A DNA stretch of 6,886 bases from Sphingobacteriaceae bacterium (GTDB lineage: Bacteria > Bacteroidota > Bacteroidia > Sphingobacteriales > Sphingobacteriaceae): assembly GCA_021740025.1 (NCBI GenBank), contig JAIPAN010000058.1:1-6886 (forward strand), given 5' to 3'. Within the stretch, counting starts at the first letter, position 1, and each line of letters begins with the position of its first letter. The position numbers and the translations under genes are program-made. Positions 5,871 to 6,886 of this stretch are shown here, in pieces. The notes below the pieces were generated by a model that saw only the letters and a program-made list of their open reading frames with translations, ran no database searches and was not told where the DNA came from.

Positions 5871-6596
5871 ATGAATTGGAGTGCCATACTTTACGAAAAC
5901 GGTCAATTTAAAAGTTACACACAAGAACACGGTATAGCTGTTGCTGTTTGTGTGGCCATTGCCCTTACCCTTGTTTTACTGGCAAAATACCGGTTTACGC
6001 AAGCACAATCGCGTAATACCATCACCATTATTTTAGGTATTGGCTTGCTTTTGCAAATTACCAAGCCATTTATTACGCTTGCGGCAGGCAGTTTCGATGT
6101 TCGCGAAGATTTGCCTTTTCACCTCTGCAATGCCATGATCATACTCATGCCTTTTATTATGTATTATAAATGGCGTAAATTTTGGGGTGTTGCTTTTTTT
6201 TGGGTAATTGCCGGAACGCTACAAGCCCTATTTACACCTTCTTTAGAAGAATCTTTTCCGCACCACGAATTTTTTAGATATTGGGCCGTGCACGCCTTTT
6301 TACCCTTTGCCGGAATTTTTGCCATACAAATTTACGGCTGGCGTATTACTTGGAAAGACATGGTAAACTCCATGATTGGGCTCAATATTTTTGCCTTATT
6401 GGTAACACCCATTAACTTATTTTTGGATAGCAATTACCTCTTTTTAATGGCAAAACCGCAAGTAAAAACCATATTCGATTTGTTAGGTCCTTGGCCTTAT
6501 TATATTCTTTCTTTGGAAGTATTGATGGTTTTTGTGTTCAGTGGCTTGGTACTCCTATTTAATACAGATAAGCTCCTAAAACGTAACACAAAATAG
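5871..6596 (+). CDS. TIGR02206/YwaF family (TMEM164-like) integral membrane protein
   Basis: The 241-residue protein is hydrophobic throughout, with about six or seven membrane segments (roughly 20-39, 50-70, 86-99, 104-121, 139-156, 166-185 and 210-231). Several motifs mark the TIGR02206 family, which includes Bacillus YwaF and human TMEM164. LPFHLCNAM is at 81-89, LFTPSLEESFPHHEFFRYW at 120-138, H141 falls in the next helix, and NYLFLMAKP at 188-196 is followed by LLGPWPYY (204-211). The bacterial function is not established. TMEM164 has been reported as an acyltransferase that uses a membrane cysteine, so C86 with H141 are candidate active residues here, by inference only. I chose ATG 5871 because the upstream TTG at 5856 lies inside the probable promoter and adds nothing conserved. 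No partner gene is visible; icd upstream is separated by a terminator. Confidence 0.85.
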   Translation: MNWSAILYENGQFKSYTQEHGIAVAVCVAIALTLVLLAKYRFTQAQSRNTITIILGIGLLLQITKPFITLAAGSFDVREDLPFHLCNAMIILMPFIMYYKWRKFWGVAFFWVIAGTLQALFTPSLEESFPHHEFFRYWAVHAFLPFAGIFAIQIYGWRITWKDMVNSMIGLNIFALLVTPINLFLDSNYLFLMAKPQVKTIFDLLGPWPYYILSLEVLMVFVFSGLVLLFNTDKLLKRNTK

Positions 6597-6775
6597 GCCG
6601 CTCTTACGGCTCTTTCTTCCAAGCTATTTCTTCTTATCCACACCTGTTTAAGACTTTTTCTGAACAAGTAAATACTTCAGTTTACAAATAGGCGTTTCTT
6701 GACTATTGATGGTCGTACATCTGAGCCTTAATGGCTTTTTTGAATTCGTACGAAAATCGCTAGCTAGAAAAAAAT
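6597..6775. other. Intergenic region before the last gene, with weak hairpins and two palindromes
   Basis: No gene is visible in these 179 bases. A short hairpin directly after the stop (GCCG 6597-6600 / CGGC 6607-6610) and a second one (AGCC 6724-6727 / GGCT 6733-6736, then a run of T's to 6741) are weak terminator candidates for the YwaF-like gene. A perfect 10-bp palindrome TTCGTACGAA (6745-6754) and CTAGCTAG (6760-6767) lie just upstream of the next start. No clear TAnnTTTG box was found here. Confidence 0.4.
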
Positions 6776-6886
6776 ATGGAACTGAACAGTAAAAAGCTTG
6801 AAAACACATCGCGAATAATCTATTACGCCATCTCCATTATACTTTGCTTTTTTCTTACGCTATTGGCAGATATTATTATTGATGAC
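6776..6886 (+). CDS. Unknown membrane protein, N-terminal part only
   Basis: An ATG at 6776 opens a frame that runs uninterrupted through the end of the window, giving 37 residues. The peptide starts MELNSKKLENTSR and continues into a hydrophobic helix from about residue 14 to 35 (IIYYAISIILCFFLTLLADI). This looks like a signal anchor or first membrane segment preceded by a short basic, cytoplasmic N-terminus. The start is preceded by a run of seven A's, the leader type common in this phylum. The visible part is too short to name a family, and the frame is called mainly on its position, leader and hydrophobic profile. Confidence 0.55.
   Translation, partial: MELNSKKLENTSRIIYYAISIILCFFLTLLADIIIDD

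Noticed and set aside
6596..6611. Hairpin right after the YwaF-like stop as a terminator
   Set aside because: The stem is only 4 bp plus a G-U pair, followed by a mixed TC stretch rather than a T run; it is mentioned only within the intergenic description.
1..6886. Mobile elements, CRISPR arrays, tRNA or rRNA genes, defence systems
   Set aside because: I looked for transposase motifs, terminal inverted repeats, spaced repeats and tRNA-like arms and found none; the window is housekeeping sequence.

Overview
The window looks like chromosomal housekeeping DNA from a member of the phylum Bacteroidota. Four observations support this. Candidate promoters match the Bacteroidota pattern TTTG - about 19 nt - TAnnTTTG, best seen upstream of rpsF and upstream of icd. 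Most start codons are preceded by A-rich leaders rather than Shine-Dalgarno (SD) sequences. The first partial gene belongs to a small family I know only from Bacteroidota. The C-terminal tail of DnaX has the Bacteroidota form. I cannot place it reliably below phylum. A strong SD in front of rpsR (bS18) has been reported for Bacteroidota classes other than Flavobacteriia.

Layout. Positions 2-415 (+) hold the 3' part of a conserved Bacteroidota protein often mislabelled 'ABC transporter ATPase'. It converges on mtgA (412-1083, -), a monofunctional peptidoglycan glycosyltransferase, and the two stop codons share the bases TTAA. A strong intrinsic terminator (1127-1158, -) separates mtgA from the rpsF-rpsR-rplI operon (2271 down to 1181, -), which encodes bS6, bS18 and bL9. 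The operon has a good promoter at 2312-2342. A 388-bp divergent spacer (2272-2659) separates it from dnaX (+). This spacer holds an orphan terminator hairpin whose folding favours the minus strand, so it may mark an unannotated small or antisense RNA. dnaX (2660-4483) encodes the clamp-loader tau subunit. icd (4544-5776) follows with its own promoter and terminator and encodes a eukaryote-like NADP isocitrate dehydrogenase. Next comes a TIGR02206/YwaF (TMEM164-like) polytopic membrane protein (5871-6596). The window ends in the first 37 codons of an unknown membrane protein (6776 onward).

The genes do not form one pathway: translation, replication, the TCA cycle, the cell wall and the membrane are all represented. 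I see no mobile element, CRISPR array, tRNA or rRNA. The most interesting signals lie inside or between familiar genes. The first is a 6-nt perfect anti-SD complement placed 9 nt before rpsR, inside the Glu codons of the rpsF tail, in a phylum that otherwise avoids SDs. bS18 and bS6 help hide the anti-SD in this phylum, so the site fits autoregulation. The second is a run of ten A's in dnaX just after the clamp-loader core, where a slip in either direction reaches a stop within a few codons; this predicts a gamma-like short form. The third is the orphan minus-strand terminator. None of these is a wholly new system, and their value is as testable regulatory predictions.
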